A DNA stretch of 64,000 nt from NCBI GenBank assembly GCA_963691815.1, contig OY829662.1, forward strand, positions 2,604,676-2,668,675. Direction: 5' to 3'. Origin of the DNA: Echiichthys vipera (lineage: Eukaryota; Chordata; Actinopteri; Perciformes; Trachinidae). The notes under the pieces were generated by a model. The model did not search any database. It saw only the letters and a list, made by a program, of their open reading frames with translations, and had not been told where the DNA came from. The position numbers and the translations under genes were made by a program. Position 1 is the first letter of the stretch, and every line of letters begins with the position of its first letter. Positions 63,384 through 64,000 of the stretch are shown one piece after another.

Positions 63384-64000
63384 TTAGAGGAAAAAACGAA
63401 GTAAACTGAAGTCAACGCACCGGTCAGGTCACTCATGAAGATATTCATGATCATCACGATGATGCAAAATCATCAAAATTAACTTATCGTGAGTGTTTTT
63501 TATTGAAATCCATGATAAAAATCATTATTGTCCCCTCCCTGACTACACAGGGAATCAAAACTACACAGGGAAGGATGCTTGTTATGTAAAATAAGACAAA
63601 TTCAGGTGTAAACATAATAGAAGTAATAAGAAAGCATTATGTGCTGTGTATCTTTCCCAGGGCAGCTGTTAACGCACTAGCCTTTAATCCTTTAACGCCC
63701 CTCGCTGTGACACACCAAACCTGAAATAGGTGCATAACCACAGAGCTTGTCATCTGTAAAGGCCTGACCATCGTGAGCTTTATGCAACAGGACAAAGTGT
63801 ATCACAGGAAAGACAAGAGGATCACTGTCACACGCCGAGCGTCCGACACATACGCATGCATCCAGGGCTATTTATTGTGTCTGTTTAAGCCGGACGGTGG
63901 AGATCTTCGCCCTTAGGTTGCTATCCGGTGACAAGCACAGGGATTTGTCTGCTGCGTGTGTACGTGCGGAGCTGGCTCTGAGGCTAAGGAGCATCATTAC
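63384..64000. other. Gene-free end of the window
   Basis: I see no exon, RNA gene or nameable repeat in this stretch. Confidence 0.5.

Overview
The window is a stretch of vertebrate nuclear DNA, almost certainly from a teleost fish. The evidence is two intron-containing genes with vertebrate-type splice sites, tRNA-derived SINEs of the HE1/V-SINE type with the fish-typical tail, hAT and PIF/Harbinger MITEs, long CA/GT microsatellites and compact introns. There is no bacterial gene organisation, no CRISPR array and no virus.

Two protein-coding genes can be supported, both on the + strand. enpp7 (five coding exons, 25614-31688, 459 aa) encodes a membrane-anchored ecto-phosphodiesterase of the alkaline sphingomyelinase type. 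cbx2 (five coding exons, 35466-39139, 534 aa) encodes a Polycomb chromobox protein with chromodomain, AT-hook, serine/acidic tract and C-terminal Polycomb box. They lie head to tail, about 3.8 kb apart. The same neighbours occur in tetrapods (ENPP7-CBX2-CBX8-CBX4), so this is conserved synteny. The two genes have no evident joint function.

Layout: 1-25.6 kb has no recognisable exon. It holds a 2.15-kb minisatellite of 20-bp units (3.35-5.51 kb), Harbinger-type MITEs (8.67-9.72 and 21.28-21.88 kb), a 1.1-kb pyrimidine-rich array with a LINE-like tail (15.0-16.3 kb), a 704-bp TIR element (19.1-19.8 kb) and several repeat duplications. 25.6-31.7 kb is enpp7, whose fourth intron carries a SINE fragment and a hAT MITE with an exact 8-bp target duplication. 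31.7-35.5 kb is repeat-dense and includes a SINE split by a Harbinger MITE, and a 339-bp copy of the cbx2 3' flank inserted into another repeat. 35.4-39.5 kb is cbx2 with a CpG-rich 5' end. 39.5-64 kb again has no recognisable gene. It holds hAT MITEs (44.1 and 50.4 kb), Harbinger fragments (44.4 and 63.2 kb), an inverted SINE pair (47.7-48.7 kb), a GGTT-rich array (55.75-56.0 kb) and a tandem duplication (58.9-60.5 kb).

The best leads are: (1) the cbx2 3'-flank copy upstream of cbx2, with a 7-bp target duplication and a matching empty site elsewhere in the window; (2) the MITE family that still carries a frameshifted Myb/SANT-like exon, betraying its Harbinger parent; (3) the minisatellite with an unbroken 440-bp internal duplication; and (4) a possible alternative last exon of enpp7. 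I did not find an undescribed multi-gene system here.
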